Shown piece by piece: positions 36,577 through 48,043 of a stretch of 64,000 bases of DNA. Origin of the DNA: [Clostridium] fimetarium (GTDB taxonomy: Bacteria; Bacillota; Clostridia; Lachnospirales; Lachnospiraceae). Position 1 is the stretch's first letter. The number at the start of each line of letters is the position of its first letter. The stretch is taken from assembly GCF_900111235.1 (NCBI RefSeq), contig NZ_FOJI01000017.1:1-64000 (forward strand), written 5' to 3'. A program made the position numbers and the translations under genes. The notes beneath the pieces were generated by a model. That model saw only the letters and a program-made list of their open reading frames with translations. It did not search any database and was not told the DNA's origin.

Positions 36577-38277
36577 TTATGGTTCACCTCGTAAACTTTC
36601 GAAAGTTCTGTATATATCTAAAGTGCCATAGCCCCACTCTCTATTTGGATAAATCAAATTCGGATTTCGTTCAACACCGCGAAATAGGAACTTTTTGACT
36701 TGCTGACTATTCATCGTAGGGTAGTTCTTTTTTACAATTCCCCATTCAAGTAGCATAGCGGATACACCCGTAGTTAGTGCGGCTGATATGCTTGTTCCTG
36801 ATTTCTCACTAAATGCATTGCCAAGTAAAGGGCTATAGACATTAACTCCAGGAGCCGCTAAATCAGGTTTTACTAAATTTATTCTTGAAAATCCTCTACC
36901 TGCATTCAGATATATACTTTGAACTTTATGGTTATAGGCCGTGGCTGTAATTGCTGTTAGTGAATAACCGGGACAAGTTATTGTTGTATACGGGTTAGGG
37001 TTTGCAAATGTCGTATTTTCATTAATGAATCCTCGCATTGGTAGCCAGATGTGAAAGCCTGAACTGATTTTTCCAGCATATACTTTGAGCTTCCATATAC
37101 CAGGTGAAGGATTTTGAAATCGAATTAGTATCAGTTGATCTCCTGTTTGATTTTCCACAATAAAATAATCAACTAAGATAGTTGTTTTTTCAAAGGTAAA
37201 ATTGATTTTTCTACTTTCATGTAATTTGGAAAGTATACGAGGAACGTATTCTCCACCGGGAGTCGTAATATCAATGGAATACGTACCAGGCAAACTTCCC
37301 CATAATTCCATAAGAAAACCACTTTCACCTTCTCCAACTTTAATTTCGACCAGATCATATCCAAGTTTAGGATCAACCTCTCCATAATAATGATGGCCGG
37401 TGTCGCCTTCATTTCCAGCTGCAACAACTGTTGCTATACCAATTCGGTTAGAATTAGTATAAATCAGGTCGGCTAAGGGCGTACGACCATCATGTGAGCC
37501 TTGATTGGTTCCAAGTCCAATACAGATTGCAATAGGTTTCCCAAGTCGATTAGCAATGTTAATCAGATAGGTAATTCCAAACATAATATCATTTTCCTGA
37601 TAGCATATTGTATCCTCTGGAACCAAAATCAATTGCTTTAGATTTGATTTGGCAGGTTTGAGTTTGACAACCACAAATTGTGATAGCGGCACTACGCCTA
37701 TGAAGTCACTGTCTTCGATATTAGAGCCGCCAGCAAGTCCAGCCAACATTGTTCCATGCCCTATCTGATCAGTGCTTGGAACGAGCGCTAAAGGTGCTTC
37801 ACTTTTAAGTGCTTCATTAATCTGATTCTCATTATATTCAGTTCCATAATAAAATATTTCGGAGGAGGCTTGTAGATTTTCAATTGATTGATCCCATATA
37901 GACAATATTCTTGTTGTATTATCGGTATTTTTAAATAAGGGATTGGTATATTCAATTCCGGTATCAACGAACCCTAATAGGACTCCTTGGCCATTTAAAG
38001 CTAAGTTTGGTACATTTTGGACTCTTTTAACACCCATTTCATCTAAACTTGTAGTATCAACCAAACCGAATAATTTAGGGATAGTGGAATAGTCTTGTCT
38101 TTGCAAGAAATCTTGCTTTACGCTATCTACTGGTATATAAATAACGGCATACTTTTCATCGATAATATTAATTGTATCATTTGGAAAGTTAGATAATTTT
38201 TTTTGGTTTTCATTATATTCCACAATTAAATCGGCATACTCATTGCTTATTATTTTTTTTCTATCCAAGTCATTCAT
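36577..38277 (-). CDS. Csp-like intracellular subtilase (copy 1)
   Basis: A 566-residue S8 serine peptidase. Short N-terminal prodomain (about 1-85), then catalytic Asp in GFVDTGIEY (Asp105), His in GHGTMLAG (His174), AAGNEG oxyanion region and Ser in SGTSISAA (Ser496). The long stretch between AAGNEG and the serine contains a beta-rich insert (about 300-410, GSLPGTYSIDITTPGGEY to GIWKLKVYAGKI), as in the jelly-roll domain of clostridial Csp proteases that act in spore germination. No signal peptide. It lies 60 bases downstream of a near-identical-architecture paralogue of the same length. A germination role is inference. Confidence 0.88.
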   Translation of the reverse strand: MNDLDRKKIISNEYADLIVEYNENQKKLSNFPNDTINIIDEKYAVIYIPVDSVKQDFLQRQDYSTIPKLFGLVDTTSLDEMGVKRVQNVPNLALNGQGVLLGFVDTGIEYTNPLFKNTDNTTRILSIWDQSIENLQASSEIFYYGTEYNENQINEALKSEAPLALVPSTDQIGHGTMLAGLAGGSNIEDSDFIGVVPLSQFVVVKLKPAKSNLKQLILVPEDTICYQENDIMFGITYLINIANRLGKPIAICIGLGTNQGSHDGRTPLADLIYTNSNRIGIATVVAAGNEGDTGHHYYGEVDPKLGYDLVEIKVGEGESGFLMELWGSLPGTYSIDITTPGGEYVPRILSKLHESRKINFTFEKTTILVDYFIVENQTGDQLILIRFQNPSPGIWKLKVYAGKISSGFHIWLPMRGFINENTTFANPNPYTTITCPGYSLTAITATAYNHKVQSIYLNAGRGFSRINLVKPDLAAPGVNVYSPLLGNAFSEKSGTSISAALTTGVSAMLLEWGIVKKNYPTMNSQQVKKFLFRGVERNPNLIYPNREWGYGTLDIYRTFESLRGEP

Positions 38278-38337
38278 ATATACGGAATACGCTGCCTAAT
38301 TTACTTTTCTTGTATATATATATGTTTTGAAAAAAAA

Positions 38338-40038
38338 TTAAGACTGAACTTGTAAACTTTCATACGTTCCATTGATATCTATTGTGCCATATCCCCACTC
38401 TCTATTTGGATATATTATGTTTTCATTTCTGTTAACACCTCGGAATAAGAACTTTTTAATCTGCAAACAATCCATGGAGGGATAGTTATCCTTTACAATT
38501 CCCCACTCAAGCAGCATTGCTGCAATACCAGTAGTTAGTGCAGCTGCAATACTAGTTCCCGATTTATCTCCAAATTCATTTGCAAGTAACGGACTATAGA
38601 CATTTACTCCAGGAGCTGCTAAATCGGGTTTGACAAAATCAGTTCTAGTAAAGCCTTTGCTGGCATTGAGATATATACTTTGATCCCTATGGTTGTATGC
38701 AGTGGCGGTAATAATAATTAATGCATTTCCAGGAGTGGTAACCGTCGTATATGGGTTAGGCTTTTTAAAAAAAGTGTTTTCTAGAATAAAACCTCGCATT
38801 GGCAACCAAATATGAAAACCCGAACTGATTTTCCCCGCATATACGTTAATTATCCAGGTGCCAGGTGAAGGGTTCATAAATCGAATTAAAATCAGCTGAT
38901 CGCCCGTTTGTGTTTCTACTATAAAATAATCAACTAAAATAATAGTATTTTGAAATATAAAATTAATTTTTCTACGTGCTTGTAACTTAGGTAGTATACG
39001 TGGAATGTATTCTCCGTTTGGAGATGTGATATCGATTGAATAGGTGCCAGGTAAACTTCCCCATAATTCCATAGCAAAACCGCTTTCACCTTCTGCAACT
39101 TCAATTTCAACCTTATCAAAACCGAGTTTGGGATCAACTGTTCCATAGTAATGGTGACCAGCATTGCCTTCATTACCGGCTGCGACTATGATTGCAATCC
39201 CCGTTCTATTTGCATGAGTTAAAATCATATCTGATATTGGAGAACTGCCGTCATGCGAGCCTTGATTGGTACCAAGTCCAATGCAGATGGCAATAGGTCT
39301 TCCAAGTCGTCTTGCTACATTTGTTAAATATTGAATGCCAAACATAATGTCATTTTCCTGATAGCATATTGTATTTTCTGGTACCATAGTCAGTAGTTTT
39401 ATATTAGATTTGGCTGGTTTGAGTTTAACAACAACATATTCCGATAATGGTACTACACCTACAAAATCACTTTCTACGATATTAGAACCTCCTGCAAGGC
39501 CTGCTAACATTGTGCCATGTCCTATTTCATCTGTACTTGGGACAATGGATAATGGTACATCGTTTTTAAGAGCAAGATTAATGTTGTCCTCATTATATTC
39601 TGTTCCATAGTAAAATATATCTGCAGAAGCCTGCTTATTTTCTATTGATTGATCCCATATAGATAAGATTCTTGTTGAATTATCAGTATTTTTAAATATT
39701 GGATTGGTATACTCTATTCCTGTGTCAACGAATCCCAAGAGAACTCCTTGGCCTTTTAAAGCTAAGGAAGATACATTCTGAATCTTTTTAACGCCCATTG
39801 CTTCTAAATTTGTAGTATCAAGTAATCCTAACAATTTAGGGATGACGGAGTAATCTTTTTCATGAATAAACTGCTGCGTTACTTTATTTTCTGGAATATA
39901 TACAACAGCATACTTAGAGTCGATATAATTAATTGTTTCGTTTTGCAAATCAAATAACTCCAATAGATTTTTACTGTATTCCACTATTAAATCAGCGTAG
40001 TCATTGCTTATAATCCTTTTTCTATCGTCATCATTCAT
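38338..40038 (-). CDS. Csp-like intracellular subtilase (copy 2)
   Basis: A second 566-residue S8 peptidase, collinear with copy 1 over its whole length with many conserved blocks. Triad: Asp105 (FVDTGIEY), His174 (GHGTML), Ser496 (SGTSIAAA). It has the same prodomain and jelly-roll insert and no signal peptide. Both copies keep complete triads, unlike clostridial Csp sets where one member is often a pseudoprotease. The ribosome binding site is weak; the bases before both starts are similar (GTATTC…ATATG). It is divergent from hrcA. The pair arose by tandem duplication. Confidence 0.88.
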   Translation of the reverse strand: MNDDDRKRIISNDYADLIVEYSKNLLELFDLQNETINYIDSKYAVVYIPENKVTQQFIHEKDYSVIPKLLGLLDTTNLEAMGVKKIQNVSSLALKGQGVLLGFVDTGIEYTNPIFKNTDNSTRILSIWDQSIENKQASADIFYYGTEYNEDNINLALKNDVPLSIVPSTDEIGHGTMLAGLAGGSNIVESDFVGVVPLSEYVVVKLKPAKSNIKLLTMVPENTICYQENDIMFGIQYLTNVARRLGRPIAICIGLGTNQGSHDGSSPISDMILTHANRTGIAIIVAAGNEGNAGHHYYGTVDPKLGFDKVEIEVAEGESGFAMELWGSLPGTYSIDITSPNGEYIPRILPKLQARRKINFIFQNTIILVDYFIVETQTGDQLILIRFMNPSPGTWIINVYAGKISSGFHIWLPMRGFILENTFFKKPNPYTTVTTPGNALIIITATAYNHRDQSIYLNASKGFTRTDFVKPDLAAPGVNVYSPLLANEFGDKSGTSIAAALTTGIAAMLLEWGIVKDNYPSMDCLQIKKFLFRGVNRNENIIYPNREWGYGTIDINGTYESLQVQS

Positions 40039-40179
40039 ATATTGAATACCCGATCTTGATTTATTTTCTTCTATATATATATGGTTTTTTGAACAGTATA
40101 TACATTACACGTTCTACGGTGTTTTTAGATTGTTGTGCAAAAAATATCACATTATAATAAAAAAAAAACAAAACAGGTG

Positions 40180-40208
40180 TTGACAAATAAATGCGTTAGT
40201 GATATTTT
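40180..40208 (+). promoter_or_regulatory. Promoter of the heat-shock operon
   Basis: TTGACA (40180-40185) and TATTTT (40203-40208), 17-base spacer, directly upstream of CIRCE. Confidence 0.65.
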
Positions 40209-40221
40209 TAATATATCAGTA

Positions 40222-40248
40222 TTAGCACTCTATCAATTAGAGTGCTAA
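40222..40248. promoter_or_regulatory. CIRCE operator
   Basis: TTAGCACTC (40222-40230), nine bases, GAGTGCTAA (40240-40248): an exact match to the HrcA-binding CIRCE consensus, 48 bases before the hrcA start. It implies HrcA repression of the whole operon. Confidence 0.97.
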
Positions 40249-40295
40249 CAAAAAAACTTATATTAAATATAATCCATTGCAAAGGAGCAGCTGTT

Positions 40296-41345
40296 ATGGA
40301 ACTTGACGATAGAAAGATAAAGATTCTTAAAGCAGTCATTCAGAATTATCTTGAAACTGGAGAACCGGTCGGTTCAAGAACCATTTCAAAAGACGCTGAT
40401 TTGAATTTAAGCTCGGCTACGATTCGTAATGAGATGGCAGATTTGGAGGAGTTGGGATATATAATTCAGCCACATACTTCTGCAGGACGTATTCCTTCTG
40501 ATAAGGGATATCGATTATATGTTGATAATATGATGTTAGAAAAAGAAGCTCATCTTTTAAAAAGGGAAAAAGAAGTTACAGAACTGAAAATCTTTTTAAC
40601 TGATAAAGTAGAAAGAGTGGAAGAACTTCTACAAAACGTAGCAAAGACATTAGCGAATGACACGAACTATGCAACAATGATTAGTTTGCCGCAAAGTCAT
40701 AAGGTAAAGTTGAAGTTTATTCAATTGTCACAACTTGAGCCAAACAAGATTCTAACAGTTATCGTATTGGATGGTAATCTTGTAAAGAACAAGGTGATTA
40801 ATATTAGCGAAGATATTTCACAAGAGATGTTGCTAAAGTTGAATATTTTGTTAAACAGCAGTCTTAATGGTTTGACATTAGATGAAATTAATCTCAGTAT
40901 TATTTCTAGAATGCAGAATCAGGCAGGCGAATATGTTGATTTAATCAAAATGGTTTTGGATACAATCACAGATATAATAGGGAATGCTGAACAGATGCAT
41001 ATTTATACAAGTGGTGCAACTAACATATTTAAGTATCCAGAATTAAGTGACAGAATCAAAGCAAGTGAGCTTATATGTACTTTGGAAGAAAAAGAACTTC
41101 TTACAAATCTGATTTCGGATTCCTTAGATAGTTCGCAGAACCAAGGTATTCAAGTATATATAGGAAATGAAACACCGGTACAGACAATGAAAGATTGTAG
41201 TGTGGTTACAGCAACTTATCAATTCGAAGACGGCTTGAGAGGCACAATAGGAATAATCGGACCAAAACGAATGGATTATGATAAAGTGGTTGAGGCATTA
41301 AAAACTGTAAAATCACAGTTGGATACAGTATTTAAGAAAAATTGA
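40296..41345 (+). CDS. hrcA: Heat-inducible transcription repressor HrcA
   Basis: Represses class I heat-shock genes by binding CIRCE. The 349-residue protein has the N-terminal winged helix (ILKAVIQNYLETGEPVGSRTI, then SSATIRNEMADLEELGYI) and a C-terminal GAF-like domain ending in GTIGIIGPKRMDY. ATG 40296 follows AAGGAG; the longer frame from 40242 overlaps CIRCE. It autoregulates through the operator upstream and is the first gene of hrcA-grpE-dnaK-dnaJ. Confidence 0.97.
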   Translation: MELDDRKIKILKAVIQNYLETGEPVGSRTISKDADLNLSSATIRNEMADLEELGYIIQPHTSAGRIPSDKGYRLYVDNMMLEKEAHLLKREKEVTELKIFLTDKVERVEELLQNVAKTLANDTNYATMISLPQSHKVKLKFIQLSQLEPNKILTVIVLDGNLVKNKVINISEDISQEMLLKLNILLNSSLNGLTLDEINLSIISRMQNQAGEYVDLIKMVLDTITDIIGNAEQMHIYTSGATNIFKYPELSDRIKASELICTLEEKELLTNLISDSLDSSQNQGIQVYIGNETPVQTMKDCSVVTATYQFEDGLRGTIGIIGPKRMDYDKVVEALKTVKSQLDTVFKKN

Positions 41346-41356
41346 GAAAGGTTGGT

Positions 41357-42004
41357 GTGAAAGTGCCAGAAAATGAAAACAATGAAGCAATTCAACCAGA
41401 AGAAGTTGAAACTGCTAATATAAATGATGGCGAACAAGATATTGTAGATGAATTCACAGAGGCAGAAGCGGAATCAGAAGTAGAAGTAGATGCGGATGAA
41501 AAAGCAGAAAAAGGCAAGGAATCTACAGAGAAAGCTAAAAAGTTTGGAAAAAAAGAAAAAAAGAAAGATCCTAAGGATATTCTTATAGACGAACTGATTG
41601 ATAAGAACAGACGTCAGATGGCAGAATTTGATAATTTCAGAAAAAGAACTGAAAAAGAGAAGTCAGTAATGTATGAAATTGGAGCGAAGGATATAATCGA
41701 AAAGATATTACCAATCGTGGATAATTTCGAAAGAGGATTTGATGCCATTTCAGATGAAGAAAAATCATCACCATTTACAGAAGGAATCGAGAAAGTATTC
41801 AAACAACTAACGAAGGCTTTAGAGGATGCAGGAGTCAAGACAATAGAGGCAGTAGGTCAGCCTTTTGATCCTAATTTTCATAATGCAGTAATGCATATTG
41901 AAGATGAGGAGCTTGGTGAAAATGTTGTAGCTGATGAGTTCCAGAAGGGCTATATTTACAGAGAATCTGTAGTACGCCATAGTATGGTCAAGGTAGCAAA
42001 TTAA
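41357..42004 (+). CDS. grpE: Nucleotide exchange factor GrpE
   Basis: Cochaperone that releases ADP from DnaK. The 215-residue product has an acidic, disordered N-terminus (about 1-75, Glu-rich then Lys-rich), a long coiled coil (RRQMAEFDNFRKRTEKEK) and a C-terminal beta domain (GQPFDPNFHNAVMHIED). GTG 41357 is preferred: AAAGG lies about 5 bases upstream. TTG 41342 overlaps the hrcA stop, and GTG 41363 is a near alternative. Confidence 0.95.
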   Translation: MKVPENENNEAIQPEEVETANINDGEQDIVDEFTEAEAESEVEVDADEKAEKGKESTEKAKKFGKKEKKKDPKDILIDELIDKNRRQMAEFDNFRKRTEKEKSVMYEIGAKDIIEKILPIVDNFERGFDAISDEEKSSPFTEGIEKVFKQLTKALEDAGVKTIEAVGQPFDPNFHNAVMHIEDEELGENVVADEFQKGYIYRESVVRHSMVKVAN

Positions 42005-42103
42005 TTATATGGAAGAAAGCAATAAAAATAAAGGTTCCATACAATGTTAGTAAAGCAATAAAGTAGTAGATAAAAACAAAAAAATAGATTGTAAATTCTA
42101 TAG

Positions 42104-43987
<1,884 letters not shown>

Positions 43988-44021
43988 GTTTACTAACATT
44001 TAAAAACTCATGAAACAAGAG

Positions 44022-44056
44022 AACAGTAAATCGAAATAGACTTTCGATTTACTGTT
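44022..44056 (+). terminator. Hairpin between dnaK and dnaJ
   Basis: AACAGTAAATCGAAA (44022-44036) pairs perfectly with 44042-44056 over 15 bp across a five-base loop. Only a weak T tract follows, so it may be a partial terminator or a processing/stability structure that sets DnaK above DnaJ. Confidence 0.65.
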
Positions 44057-44190
44057 ATTCTTGTATATAATAGGGAATATGGATAGAGAAAATTATTCTT
44101 ATTCAAATTTTAGACATTTAAATATTTAATCTTTTAGATATTAAAATTAAAATATTTAGACATATGGTATATATTAGAAAGGTAAAAATC

Positions 44191-45354
44191 ATGGCAGATA
44201 AAAGAGATTATTATGAGGTGTTAGGCGTTCCTAAAACCGCTAATGATGCTGAACTTAAGAGTGCATATAGAAAATCAGCAAAGAAATATCATCCTGATAC
44301 GAATCCAGGAGATGCAGCGTCAGAAGCAAAATTTAAAGAGGCTTCAGAGGCATATGCTGTTCTAAGTGATGCTCAGAAACGTCAACAATATGATCAACTT
44401 GGTCATGCGGCATTTGAACAAGGTGGCGGAGCTGGAGCAGGTGGATTTGATTTTGATATGGGTAATATGGGTGACATCTTTGGCGATATTTTCGGCGATC
44501 TATTCGGAGGCGGCGGTAGCAGAGGCAGAAGAGGCGGTGGAAATGGTCCTATACAAGGCGCTAATCTTAGAACTAGTATAAGAATTACATTTGAAGAGTC
44601 TGTAACAGGTGTTGATAAAGAAATAGAACTTACGTTAAAAGATGATTGTGCGAAGTGTCATGGAACTGGTGCAAAACCAGGGACAGACCCACAGACTTGT
44701 CCAAAATGTGGTGGAAAAGGTCAAGTAATGTATACACAACAATCATTATTTGGCGTGGTACGTAATGTGGCAACTTGTCCAGATTGTAATGGTACAGGTA
44801 AAATTATTAAAGAAAAATGTCCTGATTGCTACGGTTCAGGATACATCAGCAGTAAAAAGAAAATTCAGGTATCAGTTCCAGCTGGAATTGATTCTGGCCA
44901 GAGTATTAGAATTAGAGAAAAAGGTGAGCCAGGTAAAAATGGTGGACCTAGAGGCGATCTACTCGTTGAGGTAACAGTGTCTAGACATCCGATTTTCCAA
45001 AGACAGGATTATAATGTATTCTCAACTGTTCCAATTAGCTTCCCAATAGCTGTACTTGGTGGAGAAATCAAAGTAAAGACGGTTGACGGAGATGTGTTAT
45101 ATGAAGTAAAACCAGGTACTCAAACTGATACAAAAGTAAGACTCAAAGGAAAAGGAATCCCTTCACTTCGTAGTAAAACAGTACGTGGTGATCATTATAT
45201 TACATTGGTTGTTCAAGTTCCTGAGAAGCTTACAGAAGGACAGAAGGAAGCACTTCGTACATACGATAAGAGTATGATTGGTGAAGTACATCCTGAAACT
45301 CCAGTGACACCGGAACATCCAGAAACAAAAAAGAAAAAAGGGATATTTAAATAG
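44191..45354 (+). CDS. dnaJ: Chaperone DnaJ (Hsp40)
   Basis: Cochaperone stimulating DnaK ATPase. The 387-residue protein has the J domain ([16 protein letters not shown] in YHPDTNPGD), a Gly/Phe-rich linker, four zinc-finger CxxCxGxG repeats ([32 protein letters not shown]) and the C-terminal dimer domain. ATG 44191 follows GAAAGGT; the frame from 44164 adds nine unconserved residues. Its stop is followed within about 10 bases by element D. Confidence 0.97.
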   Translation: MADKRDYYEVLGVPKTANDAELKSAYRKSAKKYHPDTNPGDAASEAKFKEASEAYAVLSDAQKRQQYDQLGHAAFEQGGGAGAGGFDFDMGNMGDIFGDIFGDLFGGGGSRGRRGGGNGPIQGANLRTSIRITFEESVTGVDKEIELTLKDDCAKCHGTGAKPGTDPQTCPKCGGKGQVMYTQQSLFGVVRNVATCPDCNGTGKIIKEKCPDCYGSGYISSKKKIQVSVPAGIDSGQSIRIREKGEPGKNGGPRGDLLVEVTVSRHPIFQRQDYNVFSTVPISFPIAVLGGEIKVKTVDGDVLYEVKPGTQTDTKVRLKGKGIPSLRSKTVRGDHYITLVVQVPEKLTEGQKEALRTYDKSMIGEVHPETPVTPEHPETKKKKGIFK

Positions 45355-45361
45355 AACTTGA

Positions 45362-45545
45362 TGGACGGACGGACGCAAAAACTCCTATTGTTCCTCTTGT
45401 TCGCTATTGCCTCTACAGACTTGTGGTATAGTATGCATTCGGTTTGACACAAAAAAATGTGTCAACCGCCTGTATACTATACCGCAAGTCAGTAACGGCA
45501 AATGCGTACAATTGAGGAACTATAGGAGTTTTTGCTGTGCGTGGA
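45362..45545. repeat. Long-hairpin element D downstream of dnaJ
   Basis: Left arm 45375-45396 (GCAAAAACTCCTATTGTTCC…) pairs with 45514-45535 with one mismatch; TTGTTCGCTATTGCC pairs loosely with GGCAAATGCGTACAA; and 45419-45489 is an inner hairpin (ACTTGTGGTATAGTATG / …TATACTATACCGCAAGT) whose tip is GGTTTGACACA…TGTGTCAACC. Nested, unbranched architecture; no coding function. The sequence is unrelated to the other elements, but the placement after a stop codon is the same. Confidence 0.8.
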
Positions 45546-45794
45546 CAAGTTGTATTGAAATAGGGGCTGGAAAAAAGACAAAAAAGGTGCCTTGATATAA
45601 TAATTGGGTTGATTTGTGTAATGGTAAATACATAAAATGCAATATTATGACAATAAATGACATTATTTCCATAATTATGTTTAAAATATACAAAATATAT
45701 GGTAAAATTCTATTGTTATTATGATTGCGTTTTAAAATATTAGATAATAAACTCTTTTATGTTACCTAATAAGATAAAGACTAGGAGAATAGGT
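45546..45794. other. Intergenic region upstream of the agr regulator
   Basis: 249 AT-rich bases. I see no gene, no second copy of the LytTR direct repeats found before agrB, and no confident promoter. AGGAG at about 45782 serves the response regulator. Confidence 0.4.
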
Positions 45795-46520
45795 ATGTTT
45801 AATATAGCGATTTGCGATGATGAAAAGTATTATAGAGATTATATTAAGGAATTAGTTATTAAATACTTTGATGCTTTACAATTAGATTATCATTTGGAGA
45901 TATTTGAATCCGGTAAGGATTTGTGCATGGTTGGATTGGAAAAAGCAGAATATGATATTGTATTTCTTGATATTAATATGAAAGAAATGGATGGAATTGA
46001 AACTGCAAAACAAATTAGAAAGATAAATTCTAATGCATTTATCGTATTTATCACCGCGTTTGTTTCTTTTTCTCCGGAGGGTTATAAAGTTGATGCAATC
46101 AGATATATTTTAAAGGACAGTCAAAATTTTGAAGCTGCGATTACAGAATGTTTGGATACAATCTTTGGAAAAATGGCGATTAATAGGATTAAGATGAAGT
46201 TTGATTTCATTGAAGGAGAAAAGGAAATTCTGTTAGATGATATTATCTTAATTGAAAGTAGATTACATAAATTAGTATTTGAAATGAGTGGAAAAACGAT
46301 AAAAAAATATACCCTTTATGGAAAATTAGATGAAATAGAAATTTTACTTGAACCATATGGATTTTTAAGACTTCATCAAAGCTTTCTAGTGAATATTAAG
46401 TATATTATTCAAGTAAACAATTATAGAGCACTATTAACAACAAGCAAATATTTATCAATTCCAAAACTTAAATTCAAGGCAATTAAAGAAGCTTTCATTG
46501 AGTACAAAGGAGATTTATAA
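45795..46520 (+). CDS. AgrA-like LytTR response regulator
   Basis: A 241-residue regulator: receiver domain (acidic pair Asp8/Asp9, phospho-acceptor Asp59 in DIVFLDINM, Lys near 108) followed by a LytTR DNA-binding domain (about 135-240, with ILIESRLHKLVF and FLRLHQSFLVNIKYI). ATG 45795 follows AGGAG; upstream residues from 45759 are not conserved. It is 2 bases from the kinase gene and upstream of agrB/agrD, so it is the output of the peptide-sensing circuit. Its likely target is the direct-repeat pair at 47939-47974. Confidence 0.93.
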   Translation: MFNIAICDDEKYYRDYIKELVIKYFDALQLDYHLEIFESGKDLCMVGLEKAEYDIVFLDINMKEMDGIETAKQIRKINSNAFIVFITAFVSFSPEGYKVDAIRYILKDSQNFEAAITECLDTIFGKMAINRIKMKFDFIEGEKEILLDDIILIESRLHKLVFEMSGKTIKKYTLYGKLDEIEILLEPYGFLRLHQSFLVNIKYIIQVNNYRALLTTSKYLSIPKLKFKAIKEAFIEYKGDL

Positions 46521-46522
46521 TA

Positions 46523-47830
46523 ATGGCTATTATACAAGCAATATTTATAGTATTTTTAGAAATATTATATTGTACATTATTTTTGGAAATATTTTTGGAA
46601 AGAAGAATAAATAAATATAAGTTCATAAAGCAATACGGTCTGATTTTTATGACGTTAGCAGTGGTTATTATATCAATTGAATTGAATGGAAATATTGCAT
46701 TAAAAGAATTGATAACGATATTATTTGTTTCATCAACAATGCTAGGTATATATAAAAGTAGAATAATGAAAATGTTATTTTTAATATCTATATATTTCGG
46801 AATATTATTAGGTATAGATTATTTAGCATTAACTACAATTAAATATATAATACCCGCTGCGACCATAACCTACTTGGATAATCCGATATATGGAACAATA
46901 TTCGTTTTATTGTGTAAAACATTAGTCTTTGTGGCAATTATGGTTATTAAGAAAAATTGGGATATAAATAATAGTTTGAGTTTACTTTCGGATAGCCAAT
47001 GGTTAAGATTTATATATTTCCCTATCATGTCGATAATCGCTTTATGTGCGATGTTAATAAATTTTGACAAGGAAATTAGTGAAACGGCTTCTAATACGCT
47101 ATTGATAATTGCATTTGGATTAGTTATTATGAATTTAATGGTGTTTTATTTAATGAGAGATATTATTGGACGTGAAAAATTAATTCAGAGTGATAAGATT
47201 TTCAAGGAAAGAATGAAGAATCAAACAAATATGTATCGCTCTATGTCTGATGATTTCGAAATACAAAGAAAACGTATTCATGAATACAATAATCAAATTG
47301 GATGCATAGAAGGTATGCTTTTAAATAAAAATGTGGAACAGGCGTTGGATTATGTAGTGAAAATTACAGGTGGATTAAAAAAAGAGATAAACGCGATTGA
47401 TACTAATAATGTCATTATTAATGCGATTATTAATTCTAAATATAAAGAGGCAATAGATAAAAATATTGTAATGGTAATTAAGGTGAATGATTTATCAGAG
47501 TGTGTGATTGTTGATGAAGATATAGTTATCATTCTTTCTAATCTTCTAAATAATGCGATAGAAGCATGTGAGAAAATCATAGAAAAACGAATTATATGGT
47601 TAAAGTTTGTAATTGAAGAAAATATGACAATAATCTCGGTTAAGAATACAGCGGAAGAAGACGTTGAAATTATAGACGGTGCATTAATCACAACGAAAGA
47701 GAACAAAACGGAACATGGATTAGGAGTTAAGAATATAAAGGAAAGCGTTGAAAAATATAAAGGCTCTTATACATTGCAAGGGCAAGGTGGATATTTCTTT
47801 TTCGGTATTATTATACCTATAATCGCATAA
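46523..47830 (+). CDS. AgrC-like peptide-sensing histidine kinase
   Basis: 435 residues. The N-terminal half (1-210) has six or seven membrane segments, as in AgrC receptors for cyclic peptides. The phospho-His is in RKRIHEYNNQIG (about 253), and the C-terminal GHKL ATPase has LSNLLNNAIEACE (N-box) and KTEHGLGVKNIKE (G-box), the HATPase_c_5 type typical of AgrC/ComD. It is co-transcribed with the response regulator and terminated at 47860-47911. The ligand is presumably the AgrD product encoded at 48627. Confidence 0.92.
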   Translation: MAIIQAIFIVFLEILYCTLFLEIFLERRINKYKFIKQYGLIFMTLAVVIISIELNGNIALKELITILFVSSTMLGIYKSRIMKMLFLISIYFGILLGIDYLALTTIKYIIPAATITYLDNPIYGTIFVLLCKTLVFVAIMVIKKNWDINNSLSLLSDSQWLRFIYFPIMSIIALCAMLINFDKEISETASNTLLIIAFGLVIMNLMVFYLMRDIIGREKLIQSDKIFKERMKNQTNMYRSMSDDFEIQRKRIHEYNNQIGCIEGMLLNKNVEQALDYVVKITGGLKKEINAIDTNNVIINAIINSKYKEAIDKNIVMVIKVNDLSECVIVDEDIVIILSNLLNNAIEACEKIIEKRIIWLKFVIEENMTIISVKNTAEEDVEIIDGALITTKENKTEHGLGVKNIKESVEKYKGSYTLQGQGGYFFFGIIIPIIA

Positions 47831-47859
47831 GTATATGAAAGTTGCTCAAGTTAAAATAG

Positions 47860-47911
47860 ACCCTATAGTAGGGACAGTTGAAAAACAACTGTTTTTATAG
47901 GGTTTTTTTTA
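47860..47911 (+). terminator. Terminator after the agr kinase
   Basis: ACCCTATA pairs with TATAGGGT around an inner ACAGTTG/CAACTGT hairpin, then eight T. It separates the regulator-kinase transcript from agrBD. Confidence 0.85.
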
Positions 47912-47938
47912 GTGGATAAATTCTTGGTTTATAAAATC

Positions 47939-47997
47939 TACAGTCGATTTCTGCTTTTTACAGTCGTTTTCTGCTTTGCGTATTGAATTTTTATAAT
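47939..47997 (+). promoter_or_regulatory. LytTR-type direct repeats and promoter of agrBD
   Basis: TACAGTCGATTTCTGCTTT at 47939 and TACAGTCGTTTTCTGCTTT at 47959 are two direct repeats exactly 20 bases apart, with ACAGT cores like AgrA/VirR sites. TATAAT follows at 47992-47997; the -35 region at the end of repeat 2 is non-consensus. This is the layout of an activator-dependent, autoinduced promoter. Confidence 0.8.
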
Positions 47998-48043
47998 AAT
48001 ATATTATTATTAGCTTAAGTAGAAAATTGGAAGGAGGGAAGTT

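Noticed and set aside
45407-45595. 62-codon frame downstream of dnaJ
   Set aside because: Lies within the palindromic arms of element D and overlaps them on both sides; no protein features.
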